Below, in pieces: positions 9,363 to 20,196 of a DNA stretch of 41,421 bases. The position numbers were made by a program, and so were the translations under genes. The stretch lies in contig JABEVF010000023.1 in NCBI GenBank assembly GCA_013043965.1, positions 1 through 41,421 on the forward strand, given 5' to 3'. Each line of letters begins with the position of its first letter. The stretch's first letter is position 1. Source of the stretch: Gallionella sp. (GTDB taxonomy: Bacteria; Pseudomonadota; Gammaproteobacteria; Burkholderiales; Gallionellaceae). The notes under the pieces were generated by a model. It did not search any database. It worked only from the letters and a program-made list of their open reading frames with translations, and was not told the origin of the DNA.

Positions 9363-10268
9363 TTAACTCAATAAATCGTTGCGATGCAGCATGAATACGA
9401 ACTGATCGCCCGCCGTGACATCCAGCCAGGTAAAGGGCAGCTTGGGATATTCGGCTTCGAGCAGGTCGCGGTTGTGGCCGATCTCGACGATGAGGATGCC
9501 GTTGTCGGTGAGGTGCTGTGCCGCGTGTTTGAGAATGACGCGGGTGGCATCCAGGCCATCCTCGCCGCTGCCCAACGCGAGTGGAGGTTCGTGCAGATAT
9601 TCCTGCGGCAGGGCGGCGACGGATGGCGCATCCACATAAGGCGGGTTGCTGATGATCAGGTCGTATTTGTTGTTACCTAGTTTGCTGAACAAGTCCGACT
9701 GGACCAATCGCACACGATCCTGCAATTCATAATCTTCGACATTGTGCTGCGCCACAGCCAGCGCGTCTGGCGACAGGTCGACCGCGTCGACTCGTGCATG
9801 CGGAAACTCGTGCGCGGCAAGGATGGCGAGGCAGCCGCTGCCGGTGCACATGTCCAGGACGCTGCCCACCGCTTCCGGCTCCGCGATCCACGGGCTGAGC
9901 CGGGTACGCAATAGTTCCGCGATGAAGGAGCGTGGCACGATGACGCGTTCATCCACATAAAAACTGAATTCCCCCAGAAAGGCTTCGCGGGTCAGATAGG
10001 CGGCGGGGATACGTTCCTGCACGCGGCGTTCAATGATGTTCAACACCTCGGCGCGCTCGCGCTCGGTGAGACGCGCATCGAGAAAGGGTTCCAGCCTGTC
10101 TAGGGGCAAATGCAAGGTGTGCAAGACCAGATAGACCGCTTCGTCATACGCATCGCTGCTGCCGTGGCCGAAGAACAACCCGGCCTGATGAAAACGGCTC
10201 ACCGCGAAACGCAAATAATCACGCACGCTGTGCAGATCTTGTGCGGCCTGAGAAAAATGTGCAGTCAT
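9363..10268 (-). CDS. prmB: Ribosomal protein uL3 N5-glutamine methyltransferase PrmB
   Basis: PrmB transfers methyl from S-adenosylmethionine to a glutamine of ribosomal protein L3. It is 301 aa. The SAM-binding motif SVLDMCTGSGCLAILAA and the catalytic NPPY motif (DLIISNPPYVDAP) are clear. The N-terminal helical region (RDYLRFAVSRF) is that of PrmB rather than of the release-factor enzyme PrmC, which is otherwise similar. It follows the 48-residue membrane protein gene by 3 bp and is probably cotranscribed with dapE. Confidence 0.92.
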   Translation of the reverse strand: MTAHFSQAAQDLHSVRDYLRFAVSRFHQAGLFFGHGSSDAYDEAVYLVLHTLHLPLDRLEPFLDARLTERERAEVLNIIERRVQERIPAAYLTREAFLGEFSFYVDERVIVPRSFIAELLRTRLSPWIAEPEAVGSVLDMCTGSGCLAILAAHEFPHARVDAVDLSPDALAVAQHNVEDYELQDRVRLVQSDLFSKLGNNKYDLIISNPPYVDAPSVAALPQEYLHEPPLALGSGEDGLDATRVILKHAAQHLTDNGILIVEIGHNRDLLEAEYPKLPFTWLDVTAGDQFVFMLHRNDLLS

Positions 10269-10271
10269 GCT

Positions 10272-11906
<1,635 letters not shown>

Positions 11907-11907
<1 letters not shown>

Positions 11908-13073
11908 TATTTTTTCTTGTCCAAGTCAAAGCGTATGTCGCTGAAATCGGCCTCGGGCTTGATATCTTGTTGGCCGATCTGGCTGGGATCAAACAACGGC
12001 ACTTTCATGGTGCTGCGCCCGGAAAATTCAATCAGACTGGATAAATTACTGGAGGAATCGGCATGGCGCATGCCTTCTTCCTTGGTAATCTTCCCCGATT
12101 TGATGAGTTTGTAAAGTGCCTGCTCAAAGGTTTGCGAGCCCGCAGAAACGCTCTTCTCGATCGCATCGCGGATCTTCTCGATCTCGTCGTTCTTGATCAA
12201 ATCGCCGATCAGGGAAGTCTTGAGCAATATCTCGACAGCGGGAATCAGCTTGCCATCCACACCGCGCACCAAGCGCTGCGAGACCACGGCGCGCAGGCAC
12301 ATCGACAGATCGGACAACACGCTCATGCGCGACTCATAGGGAAAAAAGTTCACGATGCGGTTCAGCGCGTGGTAGCTGTTGTTGGCGTGCAAGGTGGTCA
12401 GACACAAGTGGCCGGTCTGCGCGAATATCAGAGCGTGTTTCAGCGTTTCCCGGTCGCGCACTTCACCTATCATCAATACATCCGGTGCTTCGCGCATACC
12501 GCTGGACAAAGCATGGTCGTAAGACAACGTATCGGTACCGATCTCACGCTGGTTCACGATGGATTTCTCATGCCGGAATATATATTCGACCGGGTCTTCG
12601 ATGGTCAAAATATGGCCGCTGGTGATGCTGTTCCGATGTTCTATCATCGCCGCGAGCGTGGTTGATTTTCCGGATCCTGTCGCGCCCACCACCAGCACCA
12701 GGCCGCGTTTCTCCATGATCAGCTCTTTGAGAATTTCAGGCAGGTTCAGGTTTTCGACCTTATTGATCTTGCCCTTGACAAAGCGGATCACGATAGCGAC
12801 ATCGCCGCGTTGGCGAAACACGTTCACGCGGAAATTGCCCACGCCTGCCTCGCGGAACGAAAAGTTCATTTCCATTTGCAGCTCGAACTCATCGATCTGG
12901 CTGGGGGTCATCAACTCGTAAGCGATCTGCTTGGTCATCTCGCCGTCCAGGATTTGCGAGTTGACCGGCATGGCCGTGCCTTCTATTTTGATATTGACCG
13001 GCGCACCTACCGAAAAGAACAGGTCCGATGCTTGCTTGTCGGCGGCGAGTTGCAGCAATGGTGTGACGATCAT
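11907..13073 (-). CDS. pilU: PilT/PilU-family type IV pilus retraction ATPase (PilU type)
   Basis: Hexameric GspE-family ATPase of 388 aa. Walker A GATGSGKST, Asp box LTIEDPVEYI, Walker B VLMIGEVRD and His box TGHLCLTTLHAN are all present. The extended C-terminus after the AIRED-equivalent region and overall similarity favour PilU over PilT, which is about 345 aa. No pilT or other pilus genes are in this window, so it is an orphan inserted among dap genes. The ATG at 13073 is preceded by GGAGA. Confidence 0.88.
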
Positions 13074-13090
13074 GAAGTTCTCCTAACGGC

Positions 13091-13174
13091 AGGATTGAGG
13101 ATTGGGGAGCGAAGATCGTGCGCAGAGCGGTGCATCGGGTTTTACTCGATCCTCAATCCACGCTCCTCAATCCT
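13091..13174. repeat. Foldback element of tandem heptamers between dapD and pilU
   Basis: The two 28-base ends are inverted and each consists of four heptamers around the consensus AGGATTG, with variants such as GGGAGCG and AGGATCG. The arms start with the same AGGATTGAGGA and end with GATCG; the core is about 28 bases. The element occupies nearly all of the 103-bp gap between dapD and pilU and could form a long stem in the transcript. Confidence 0.7.
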
Positions 13175-13176
13175 AA

Positions 13177-13998
13177 TTAGATTCCGCGCAACAACTCGTT
13201 GATACCGACTTTACTCAACGTCTTGGCATCTACCTTCTTCACGATCACCGCACAGTACAAACTGTATTTCCCATCTTTGGAAGGCAGGCTGCCGCTGACC
13301 ACGACCGAGCCTGCCGGTACCCGACCATACATGACTTCGCCGGTTTCGCGGTCATAAATCTTGGTGCTTTGGCCGATGAACACACCCATCGAAATCACCA
13401 CGTTGTCCTCCAGGATCACGCCTTCGACGATCTCGGAACGCGCACCGACGAAACAGTTGTCGCCGATGATAGTCGGGTTGGCTTGCACCGGCTCCAATAC
13501 CCCTCCGATCCCCACGCCTCCGGAAAGATGCACGTTCTTGCCGATCTGCGCACACGAGCCCACGGTCGCCCAGGTGTCCACCATCGTGCCTTCATCGACA
13601 TACGCGCCGATGTTCACATAAGACGGCATCAGCACCACGTTCTTGCCGATGAACGCGCCACGGCGGGCAGCTGCCGGAGGAACCACGCGGAAACCGCCTT
13701 CGCGGAAATCGCGGCTATTGTAGTCGGCGAATTTGGACGGCACTTTGTCGTAGTAATTGGTGAAGCCGCCTTTGATAAAAGCGTTGTCCTCCAGACGGAA
13801 GGACAGCAGCACGGCTTTTTTCAACCATTGGTGCGTGACCCACTCGCCATCGATTTTTTCTGCAACCCGCAACGACCCGCTATCCAGCTGGATAATGACG
13901 TTATCCACTGCTTCTTTGAGTTGCGCGTCGGCATTGCGGGGGGTGATGTCGGCGCGACGCTCAAAAGCAGCATCGATGATTTTTTGTAATTGATCCAT
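13177..13998 (-). CDS. dapD: 2,3,4,5-tetrahydropyridine-2,6-dicarboxylate N-succinyltransferase DapD
   Basis: DapD transfers succinyl from succinyl-CoA to tetrahydrodipicolinate, the entry to the succinylase branch of lysine/DAP synthesis. It is 273 aa, the standard length. Left-handed beta-helix hexapeptide repeats run through the middle ([41 protein letters not shown] and [18 protein letters not shown], for example). Start ATG at 13998 has AGGAACC upstream. Flanked on both sides by foldback repeats. Confidence 0.96.
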   Translation of the reverse strand: MDQLQKIIDAAFERRADITPRNADAQLKEAVDNVIIQLDSGSLRVAEKIDGEWVTHQWLKKAVLLSFRLEDNAFIKGGFTNYYDKVPSKFADYNSRDFREGGFRVVPPAAARRGAFIGKNVVLMPSYVNIGAYVDEGTMVDTWATVGSCAQIGKNVHLSGGVGIGGVLEPVQANPTIIGDNCFVGARSEIVEGVILEDNVVISMGVFIGQSTKIYDRETGEVMYGRVPAGSVVVSGSLPSKDGKYSLYCAVIVKKVDAKTLSKVGINELLRGI

Positions 13999-14020
13999 GA
14001 TGGGTTCCTGTTAAATGTAA

Positions 14021-14101
14021 AGTTGGTAGACGTAAGACGTAAGTTAAAAACCGCACGGCGGAAAAAACCAACTAATAACTTACGTCTTAAGTCTTAAGTC
14101 T
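14021..14101. repeat. Foldback element of tandem heptamers between dapC and dapD
   Basis: Inverted arms built from the heptamer AGAC(G/T)TA: two units plus AGTTA on the left (14028-14046), and three units plus AGTTA on the right (14076-14101, reverse complement). A second inverted pair, AGTTGGT at 14021-14027 and ACCAACT at 14067-14073, is nested with it. The right arm reaches into the dapC stop codon. The architecture matches the element at 13091-13174 although the unit sequence differs. Confidence 0.7.
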
Positions 14102-15290
14102 AAACTTTATGACTGAATTCGGCGATGCGTTGTGCGGCTTCCACGGTCTCTGCGGTGTTCGCGACCAGTGCCATACGCACAAAATTCTCTCCCGGATTCA
14201 CGCCTTGCGCGCTGCGTGCCAGATAGCTGCCCGGCAAAACGGTCACATTATAATCGCGATATAAAGCTTGCGCGAAGGCGGTATCGGCGATCGGTGTGCG
14301 TATCCACAAATAAAAACCCGCGTCCGGCATGACCACGGGCAGCACCGGTTTCAGGATGGCGACGACGCGCGCGAATTTTTCGCCATACAAACGGCGATTT
14401 TCGATGACGTGATCCTCATCGTTCCATGCCGCGATGCTGGCGGCCTGTACGGCAGGGTTCATCGCCGAGCCGTGATAGGTGCGGTACAGCGCGAACTTCG
14501 CGATGATCTTGGCATCGCCCGCGACGAAGCCGGAACGCATGCCTGGCACGTTGGAACGCTTCGACAGGCTGGAAAACATCACCAGATTCTTGTAATCGCT
14601 GCGCCCCAGCAGATGGGCGGCTTGCAGCGCGCCCAGCGGTTTGTCATCATTGAAATAGATCTCCGAATAACACTCGTCAGACGCGATCACAAAACCATAG
14701 CGGTCTGACATTGCAAACAAATTCTCCCACTGATCAAGAGACATCACGCTGCCGCTGGGATTGCCCGGCGAGCAGACGTAGACCAGCTGCGCGCGCTGCC
14801 AAACGGCTGCCGGCAGTTGACCGAAGTTCAGCGCGAAATAATCTTCCGGCAAGGTGTTCAAAAAATAGGGCGTGGCACCCGCCAAAAAAGCCGCGCCTTC
14901 GTATATCTGATAGAAAGGATTGGGGCAGACCACCACGGGGGCGTTTTTGGTGCGCTCGATTACCGTTTGGGCGAAGGCGAACAAGGCTTCTCGGCTACCG
15001 TTCACCGGCAACACCTGGGTCTGGGCATCAGGTGCGGGGATCTCGTAACGCCTGGCCAGCCATTGCGCAATCGTGCCACGCAACGCGTCCGAACCTGCCG
15101 TTGTGGGATAATTCGCCAGCCCGCCCAGCCCGGCCGCCAGCGCGTCCTCGATAAATTGCGGCGTGGCGTGTTTGGGTTCGCCTATGGACAGACTGATAGG
15201 GCGATAAGCGGGATTAGTGGTCACTGCACGGAACAGCGCGGCCAGTTTTTGAAAAGGGTAGGGCTGAAGTTTTTCTAAATCGGGATTCAT
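14100..15290 (-). CDS. dapC: Succinyldiaminopimelate transaminase DapC
   Basis: Class I/II PLP aminotransferase of 396 aa that makes N-succinyl-L,L-diaminopimelate from the keto precursor using glutamate. It shows the fold-type I landmarks: YVCSPGNPSGSV, ASDECYSEIYF with the PLP-contacting Asp and Tyr, the Schiff-base lysine in SSLSKRSNVPGMRSG, and FVRMALV near the end. Assigned DapC rather than a generic aspartate aminotransferase from its N-terminus (MNPDLEKLQPYPFQKL) and its dapD neighbour. It diverges from the EamA gene with start codons about 25 bp apart. Confidence 0.93.
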   Translation of the reverse strand: MNPDLEKLQPYPFQKLAALFRAVTTNPAYRPISLSIGEPKHATPQFIEDALAAGLGGLANYPTTAGSDALRGTIAQWLARRYEIPAPDAQTQVLPVNGSREALFAFAQTVIERTKNAPVVVCPNPFYQIYEGAAFLAGATPYFLNTLPEDYFALNFGQLPAAVWQRAQLVYVCSPGNPSGSVMSLDQWENLFAMSDRYGFVIASDECYSEIYFNDDKPLGALQAAHLLGRSDYKNLVMFSSLSKRSNVPGMRSGFVAGDAKIIAKFALYRTYHGSAMNPAVQAASIAAWNDEDHVIENRRLYGEKFARVVAILKPVLPVVMPDAGFYLWIRTPIADTAFAQALYRDYNVTVLPGSYLARSAQGVNPGENFVRMALVANTAETVEAAQRIAEFSHKV

Positions 15291-15315
15291 TTACCATCTC
15301 GGGAGCGCGCAAAAG

Positions 15316-16227
15316 ATGGCGCGCATTATAAGGGTCGTGTTAGTGCCAACCAAACAAAATCTCAGAGCGGTCTCGGGTGTCTTGAGCGGCGCGCTGGTAT
15401 GGGGCCTGATCTGGTATCCCTACCGCATGCTGCAAGAGGCGGGCATCTCCGGCGCACTCGCCACCCTCATCACTTTTTTGTTGGCGATGTTGTTCGCCGT
15501 TACTTGGCTACCTCGTTTGCTGCGCGAGCTACCTGGTATCGGCTGGTGGGCCGCATTGTTGGTGGCCTGTGCCGGCTGGGCTAATTTCGGTTATGTGCTG
15601 GCGATGTTGCACGGCGACGTGATGCGCGTATTGCTGCTGTTCTATCTGGCTCCGTTGTGGACGGCCTTGCTGTCGCACTGGTTGCTCAAAGAGAAACTCA
15701 ACCGCTATGGCTATGCGGTGATCGCGCTGTCTGTCGGCGGCGCGGTGGTGATGTTGTGGGAGCCGCAACACGGCTGGCCTGTGCCGCAAAATCTATCCGA
15801 ATGGATCGCGCTGTCGGCAGGCTTGAGTTTTGCGTTGTCCAATGTCGTGTCGCGCCGGGCCAGGCACATGAGCGTGGAAGCAAAATCGTTCAGCGTCTGG
15901 CTGGGCACCGCCGCTTTAACTCTGCCCTTGCTGTGGTATCAGGGCGGTGCTTTGCAACAATTGGCAAGCATCAGTGCCGCGCATTGGTTGGTGCTGGCGA
16001 TCCTGGGGCTGGTCATGTGTGCTACCAGTTATGCGGTGCAATACGGCGTGACACATTTGCATGCTAATCGCGCCATGCTGTTGTTCTTGTTCGAACTGGT
16101 GGTCGCGGCAGTCACCTCATACTTGCTTGCGGGAGAGGCGATGCAATTACGCGACTGGATAGGCGCGGCACTGATCGTTTCCGCGAGTTTGTTTTCGGGG
16201 CGGCTGCATACCCCAGAACCAAAGTAG
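15316..16227 (+). CDS. EamA/DMT-family transporter
   Basis: Inner-membrane protein of up to 303 aa with about ten hydrophobic segments and two EamA repeats, typical of drug/metabolite transporters. The substrate cannot be inferred. The start is uncertain: the first ATG at 15316 precedes a possible -10 element (TATAAG at 15327-15332), so translation may begin at GTG 15337, GTG 15343 or TTG 15382. The last gives the usual short N-terminus before the first helix (SGALVWGLIWYPYR). It is divergent from dapC. Confidence 0.85.
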   Translation: MARIIRVVLVPTKQNLRAVSGVLSGALVWGLIWYPYRMLQEAGISGALATLITFLLAMLFAVTWLPRLLRELPGIGWWAALLVACAGWANFGYVLAMLHGDVMRVLLLFYLAPLWTALLSHWLLKEKLNRYGYAVIALSVGGAVVMLWEPQHGWPVPQNLSEWIALSAGLSFALSNVVSRRARHMSVEAKSFSVWLGTAALTLPLLWYQGGALQQLASISAAHWLVLAILGLVMCATSYAVQYGVTHLHANRAMLLFLFELVVAAVTSYLLAGEAMQLRDWIGAALIVSASLFSGRLHTPEPK

Positions 16228-16403
16228 GCTAGACCGGAAGCAGCCTTTATTTATCGATCAGCTCATTGCCATGCTGGGTTTTGTACCGTAAACCATTACA
16301 CTCTCTCCCTCGCGAAGGGCCGGATTGAAATCTGTCTGGCGTTTTTGTAGCCACACCACCGCCTTGGTGGCTGGCTTATTCCAAATTTATTCAAAGGTTC
16401 ACG

Positions 16404-16886
16404 ATGTACCCAGTCCACGATGTTGATGCCATTCTTTTATTGTCTTTGTCGCTTGCAGCCAAGAGGCGGCCCGCCGGACTGGTCGAGATTATTGCGGCAA
16501 CCGATCTGGCGCAGGGTTCGATCCCTTCCGAAACGAAATTGTCCGATGCGTTTGCCAGACTCTCGGCATACGGCTTGATCGTCGAGATAGACGGCGGCTA
16601 TACGCTCTCGGCGGATGCGCAACAAATGATGGAGAGCCAGCGCAAAAAAGACGACAACGAAAAGCGTATCTATCGCCTCAAAGAGCATCTCGCCGACTAC
16701 CACCTCGAGGGTGAACACACCACAATCTTCGTGACCGGGGCGCAGCTCCTTGCAGCGGTAGCGGCACATCAAAAGGAAAAACTCACTGCCACGCGCAGTA
16801 TGTTGATGCCCAAGCCAAAACCGGTGGAAGACAAGAAACGCCCGACATCGTACAAGCCTTTTTTTGCCCGTAAACGCAGGGGTTGA
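16404..16886 (+). CDS. Uncharacterised protein with probable winged-helix N-terminal domain
   Basis: 160 aa; no family recognised. Residues about 8-72 read like a winged helix-turn-helix: helices DAILLLSLSLA and LVEIIAATDLA, then SETKLSDAFARLSAYGLIVEIDGGYTLSADA, where the last part looks like recognition helix plus wing. The middle (about 75-100) is charged and helical. The C-terminus is very basic (PKPKP..KKRP..FARKRRG), possibly nucleic-acid binding. The gene ends 2 bp before the dbpA ATG, which suggests cotranslation with an RNA helicase. The 176 bp upstream (16228-16403) contain only a small hairpin (CCACC-GCCTT-GGTGG). Confidence 0.7.
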   Translation: MYPVHDVDAILLLSLSLAAKRRPAGLVEIIAATDLAQGSIPSETKLSDAFARLSAYGLIVEIDGGYTLSADAQQMMESQRKKDDNEKRIYRLKEHLADYHLEGEHTTIFVTGAQLLAAVAAHQKEKLTATRSMLMPKPKPVEDKKRPTSYKPFFARKRRG

Positions 16887-16888
16887 GC

Positions 16889-18304
16889 ATGACCGACATT
16901 TCATCCGCCAGCTCACCGGGCAACACTGCCGTCCGTTCTTTCAACGAACTGCCACTTTCACCGGCCATGCAAGCGACTCTGCAACAGCTGGGCTATATGA
17001 CCATGACCGAGATACAAGCGGCGAGCCTGCCTGTCACGCTCGCCGGGCATGACCTGATCGCACAGGCCAAGACCGGCAGTGGCAAGACGGCGGCGTTCGC
17101 GCTGGCATTGCTGAACAATCTCAATCCGCAGCGTTTCGCGGTACAGGCGATGGTGCTGTGCCCGACGCGCGAACTGGCCGATCAAGTCACGCAGGAGTTG
17201 CGCCGGTTGGCGCGCGCCGCCGGCAACATCAAGATACTCACGCTGTGCGGCGGTTCGACCATGCGCCCGCAGATCGCCAGCCTGGAGCACGGCGCGCACA
17301 TCGTGGTCGGCACACCCGGCCGTATCATGGATCACATGGAGCGCGGCACGCTGGACTTGGCGGCACTCAACACTCTGGTGCTGGACGAAGCGGATCGCAT
17401 GCTGGACATGGGTTTTGTCGATGACATCGCTTACGTGGCGAAGCGTTGTCCGGCGGCACGTCAGACCTTGTTGTTCTCGGCGACTTATCCAGACGGCATC
17501 GCGCGGCTGGCGCGCCAGTTCATGCGCGACCCGCAGGAAGTGAAGCTGGCGGAACAACATGAGGCCAGCAAGATACGCCAGCGCTTCTATAAGATCGGCA
17601 ACGAACAGCGTCTGCAGGCCGTCGGCATTTTGCTCAGACACTACCGTCCGGTCAGCACGCTGGCGTTCTGCAACACCAAACAACAATGCCGCTCCCTGCT
17701 GGAAGTGCTGCATGCGCAAGGTATTAAAGCGTTGACCCTGAATGGCGATATGGAACAGCGCGAACGCGACCAGGTGCTGATCCAATTCGCCAACCGCAGT
17801 TGCTCGGTACTGGTGGCGACCGACGTGGCCGCACGCGGGCTGGACATCGCGCAACTCGAAGCGGTCATCAACGTCGATGTCACGCCCGACCCGGAAGTTC
17901 ATGTCCATCGTATCGGCCGTACCGGACGCGCCGATCAAGACGGCTGGGCGCTCAGTCTGTGCGGTCCGACCGACCGGCAGCGCATCATCACCATCGCACA
18001 GATGATGCGCATAGCACCCGAGTGGCATGAGCTGGGCGAGCTGAAAGACGAAGATGAATCGCCGCTCGTGCCGCCTATGGTCACACTGCAAATCCTCGGC
18101 GGTCGCAAGGAGAAGATACGCGCCGGCGACGTGCTGGGCGCGCTCACCGGTGACGCGGGTTACACCCGCGAACAAATCGGCAAGATCACCGTGACAGACT
18201 TTTCCACCTATGTCGCCGTGATGCGCGATATCGCCGTTGATGCCGTGCGCAAATTGTCGGCAGGCAAGGTGAAGGGCAAGACCGTGAAAGTGCGCGCGCT
18301 GTAG
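16889..18304 (+). CDS. dbpA: DEAD-box ATP-dependent RNA helicase DbpA
   Basis: RNA helicase acting in 50S ribosomal subunit assembly through 23S rRNA hairpin 92. It is 471 aa. Motifs in order: Q-motif region, AKTGSGKT (I), PTRELADQV (Ia), TPGR (Ib), DEADRMLDMGF (II), SAT (III), ATDVAARGLDIA (V) and HRIGRTGRA (VI). The C-terminal 75 residues (VTLQILGGRKEKIRAGDVLGAL...) form the DbpA-type RRM-like RNA-binding domain, which separates it from RhlE and SrmB. ATG at 16889 follows AGGGG; the TTG two codons upstream overlaps the previous gene. Confidence 0.94.
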   Translation: MTDISSASSPGNTAVRSFNELPLSPAMQATLQQLGYMTMTEIQAASLPVTLAGHDLIAQAKTGSGKTAAFALALLNNLNPQRFAVQAMVLCPTRELADQVTQELRRLARAAGNIKILTLCGGSTMRPQIASLEHGAHIVVGTPGRIMDHMERGTLDLAALNTLVLDEADRMLDMGFVDDIAYVAKRCPAARQTLLFSATYPDGIARLARQFMRDPQEVKLAEQHEASKIRQRFYKIGNEQRLQAVGILLRHYRPVSTLAFCNTKQQCRSLLEVLHAQGIKALTLNGDMEQRERDQVLIQFANRSCSVLVATDVAARGLDIAQLEAVINVDVTPDPEVHVHRIGRTGRADQDGWALSLCGPTDRQRIITIAQMMRIAPEWHELGELKDEDESPLVPPMVTLQILGGRKEKIRAGDVLGALTGDAGYTREQIGKITVTDFSTYVAVMRDIAVDAVRKLSAGKVKGKTVKVRAL

Positions 18305-18376
18305 GATTATGGACCGGCCGAGTCACTCGACCGCGATACTCAGTCGTTCAAAACAACTCGAATGTTGGCTGGTTCG

Positions 18377-19426
18377 TCACGCGACCGTCACGGCTTGATC
18401 CAGATATACATCCTGGATCGCATTCAATAACGCCACGCCATCCTGCATCGGTTTCTGAAACGCCTTGCGACCTGAAATGAGCCCCATGCCGCCGGCGCGT
18501 TTGTTGATCACCGCGGTGCGCACCGCCTGTTGCAGATCATTCTTGCCCGACTCGCCTCCCGAGTTGATCAGGCCTGCGCGCCCCATGTAGCAGTTCGCCA
18601 CTTGGTAGCGCACCAGATCGATAGGGTGGTCGGTGGTGAGTTCGCTATACACTTTGGGGTGGGTCTTGCCGAACTTGATCGCGTTGTAGCCGCCGTTGTT
18701 CTCGGCCATCTTCTGTTTGACGATGTCGGCATTGATGGTGGCGGCAAGGTGATTGGCCTGTCCGGTCAGATCGGCGGCGACGTGGTAATCGTTGTCGGCG
18801 GTCTTGAAAGCCGGGTTGCGCAGATAGGCCCACAGCACCGTCGCCATGCCCAGGCTGTGCGCATGTTCGAAGGCTTCTGAGACTTCCAGTATCTGGCGAC
18901 GCGACTCGATCGAGCCGTAGAATACCGTAGCGCCCACCGCCACCGCGCCCATGTCGAAGGCCTGATCCACGCTGGCGAACAGCGTCTGATCGTAGATATT
19001 AGGATAGGTGAGCAGCTCGTTGTGGTTGATCTTGACGATGAACGGAATCTTGTGCGCGTAGCGGCGCGCCACCGAAGAAAGCACGCCCAGCGTCGAGGCC
19101 ACGCCGTTGCAGCCGCCTTCTATGGCGAGTTTGACGATGTTCTCGGGGTCGAAATACATCGGGTTGGGCGCGAACGACGCGCCGCCGGAATGCTCCACGC
19201 CCTGGTCCACCGGCAGCAAAGAAAGGTAGCCGGTGTTCGCCAGTCGCCCATGCCCGTACAAGGCTTGCAGGCTGCGCAGCACACCGACCTTGCGGTCTTT
19301 CATCGCCACCACGCGATCCACATAATCCGGGCCCGGCAAGTGCAGCGATTCTTTGGGGATCGCTGCACAGCGGTGATTCAACAGAGGCTCGGCTTCGTCT
19401 CCCAGAAATTGCACGATGTTCGTCAT
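18377..19426 (-). CDS. fbaB: Class I fructose-bisphosphate aldolase (DhnA/FbaB type)
   Basis: Cleaves fructose 1,6-bisphosphate to dihydroxyacetone phosphate and glyceraldehyde 3-phosphate through a Schiff base. It is 349 aa and belongs to the DeoC/DhnA-like class I group. Characteristic segments: [41 protein letters not shown] and NSGGESG (phosphate binding). The start at 19426 has AGGGGAAG just upstream; the longer reading to 19528 runs through the promoter region shared with the divergent VOC gene. It converges on dbpA across 72 bp. Confidence 0.92.
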   Translation of the reverse strand: MTNIVQFLGDEAEPLLNHRCAAIPKESLHLPGPDYVDRVVAMKDRKVGVLRSLQALYGHGRLANTGYLSLLPVDQGVEHSGGASFAPNPMYFDPENIVKLAIEGGCNGVASTLGVLSSVARRYAHKIPFIVKINHNELLTYPNIYDQTLFASVDQAFDMGAVAVGATVFYGSIESRRQILEVSEAFEHAHSLGMATVLWAYLRNPAFKTADNDYHVAADLTGQANHLAATINADIVKQKMAENNGGYNAIKFGKTHPKVYSELTTDHPIDLVRYQVANCYMGRAGLINSGGESGKNDLQQAVRTAVINKRAGGMGLISGRKAFQKPMQDGVALLNAIQDVYLDQAVTVA

Positions 19427-19470
19427 GTTCTTCCCCTTAAGATTGCGATGTCTGTCGAATACTACTCCCA

Positions 19471-19501
19471 TTGCAAGCTGGCCTGTTCGCCTGTGTATAA
19501 T
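19471..19501 (+). promoter_or_regulatory. Putative sigma70 promoter for the VOC gene
   Basis: TTGCAA at 19471-19476 and a perfect -10 TATAAT at 19496-19501, with a rather long 19-base spacer. It lies 33 bp before the start codon at 19534 in the intergenic region divergent from the aldolase gene. Confidence 0.5.
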
Positions 19502-19533
19502 TTCATCCAGTTCAAACCCATCCGTCAAACAAC

Positions 19534-19905
19534 ATGATCACCGGCATCCTGCACACGACATTTTTAACCGCCAACCTGGTCAGAGCGCGCGTTTTTTACG
19601 AAGACCTACTCGGCTTGCAGTCAAACACGAGCCGTCCCAGGATGAGCTTCGACGGCATGTGGTACGACGTCGCACCCAACCAACAGATCCACCTCATGCT
19701 GTTACCCAATCCCGAAGCCGGTTTGTCGCGCCCCGCACACGCTGGGCGCGACCGCCATGTGGCGTTGGCTGTTTCCGATTTGAATAAACTGATTAAACGA
19801 TTAGAAGCGGCGGGGGTGGTTTACACGTTGAGCCAGTCCGGTCGTCGCGCCTTGTTCTGCCGCGACCCGGATGACAATGCACTGGAGTTTATAGCAAACG
19901 CTTAA
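19534..19905 (+). CDS. VOC/glyoxalase-bleomycin resistance fold protein
   Basis: 123 aa with the beta-alpha-beta-beta-beta repeats of the vicinal oxygen chelate superfamily. Possible metal ligands are His7 (GILHTTF), His in QIHLML, His in RHVALAV and Glu in NALEFIAN, so it could be a metal-dependent lyase or dioxygenase. Its substrate is not evident. Followed by a clear hairpin terminator at 19918-19940. Confidence 0.85.
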   Translation: MITGILHTTFLTANLVRARVFYEDLLGLQSNTSRPRMSFDGMWYDVAPNQQIHLMLLPNPEAGLSRPAHAGRDRHVALAVSDLNKLIKRLEAAGVVYTLSQSGRRALFCRDPDDNALEFIANA

Positions 19906-19917
19906 GGGTGTTGGTAG

Positions 19918-19943
19918 GGTGGCAACTTTGCCACCATTATTTT
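19918..19943 (+). terminator. Rho-independent-like terminator after the VOC gene
   Basis: Eight-base perfect inverted repeat GGTGGCAA (19918-19925) / TTGCCACC (19928-19935), followed by ATTATTTT. It lies 13 bp after the VOC stop codon. Confidence 0.65.
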
Positions 19944-19970
19944 GGAAGGCATCCGCGTGATGCACAAATA

Positions 19971-20120
19971 TTATTTTGGATTCGTTAAAGCAATATTCAG
20001 AAGGTTGCATCCACTATCAATGTAACGAGCTATCCATTCTCGTTCGGTATCCGCATCGCCGACAGCCGCGACAATCATTTTGAAAGGAGCGCCAAGTTTG
20101 TTGTTTTTGTGATGTTCCAT
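19971..20120 (-). CDS. Small ORF of unknown function (49 aa)
   Basis: Short minus-strand reading frame from ATG at 20120 to TAA at 19971. It has a good AGGGG ribosome-binding site 6 bases before the ATG. The product begins MEHHKNNKLGAPFKMIVAAV and continues with GDADTEREWIARYIDSGCN, then LLNIALTNPK. The mix of hydrophobic strand, acidic/Arg helix and Gly-Cys turn looks protein-like rather than random. No family recognised. It diverges from ygiD and could be a complete small protein or the remnant of a longer gene. Confidence 0.45.
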   Translation of the reverse strand: MEHHKNNKLGAPFKMIVAAVGDADTEREWIARYIDSGCNLLNIALTNPK

Positions 20121-20196
20121 GTTGACCCCTGAGTATGACTTTCAGCGCGCCATTTTAGAACGAATTATATACATCGCTCGTGGTAACATTTTGTGC

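Noticed and set aside
13091-14101. CRISPR-like array among the repeats around dapD
   Set aside because: Units are seven bases long, contiguous and inverted, without regular spacers, and no cas genes are nearby.
16958-18175. 405-codon open frame on the minus strand
   Set aside because: Antisense shadow of dbpA, with no domain and a composition dominated by Arg, His and Gln.
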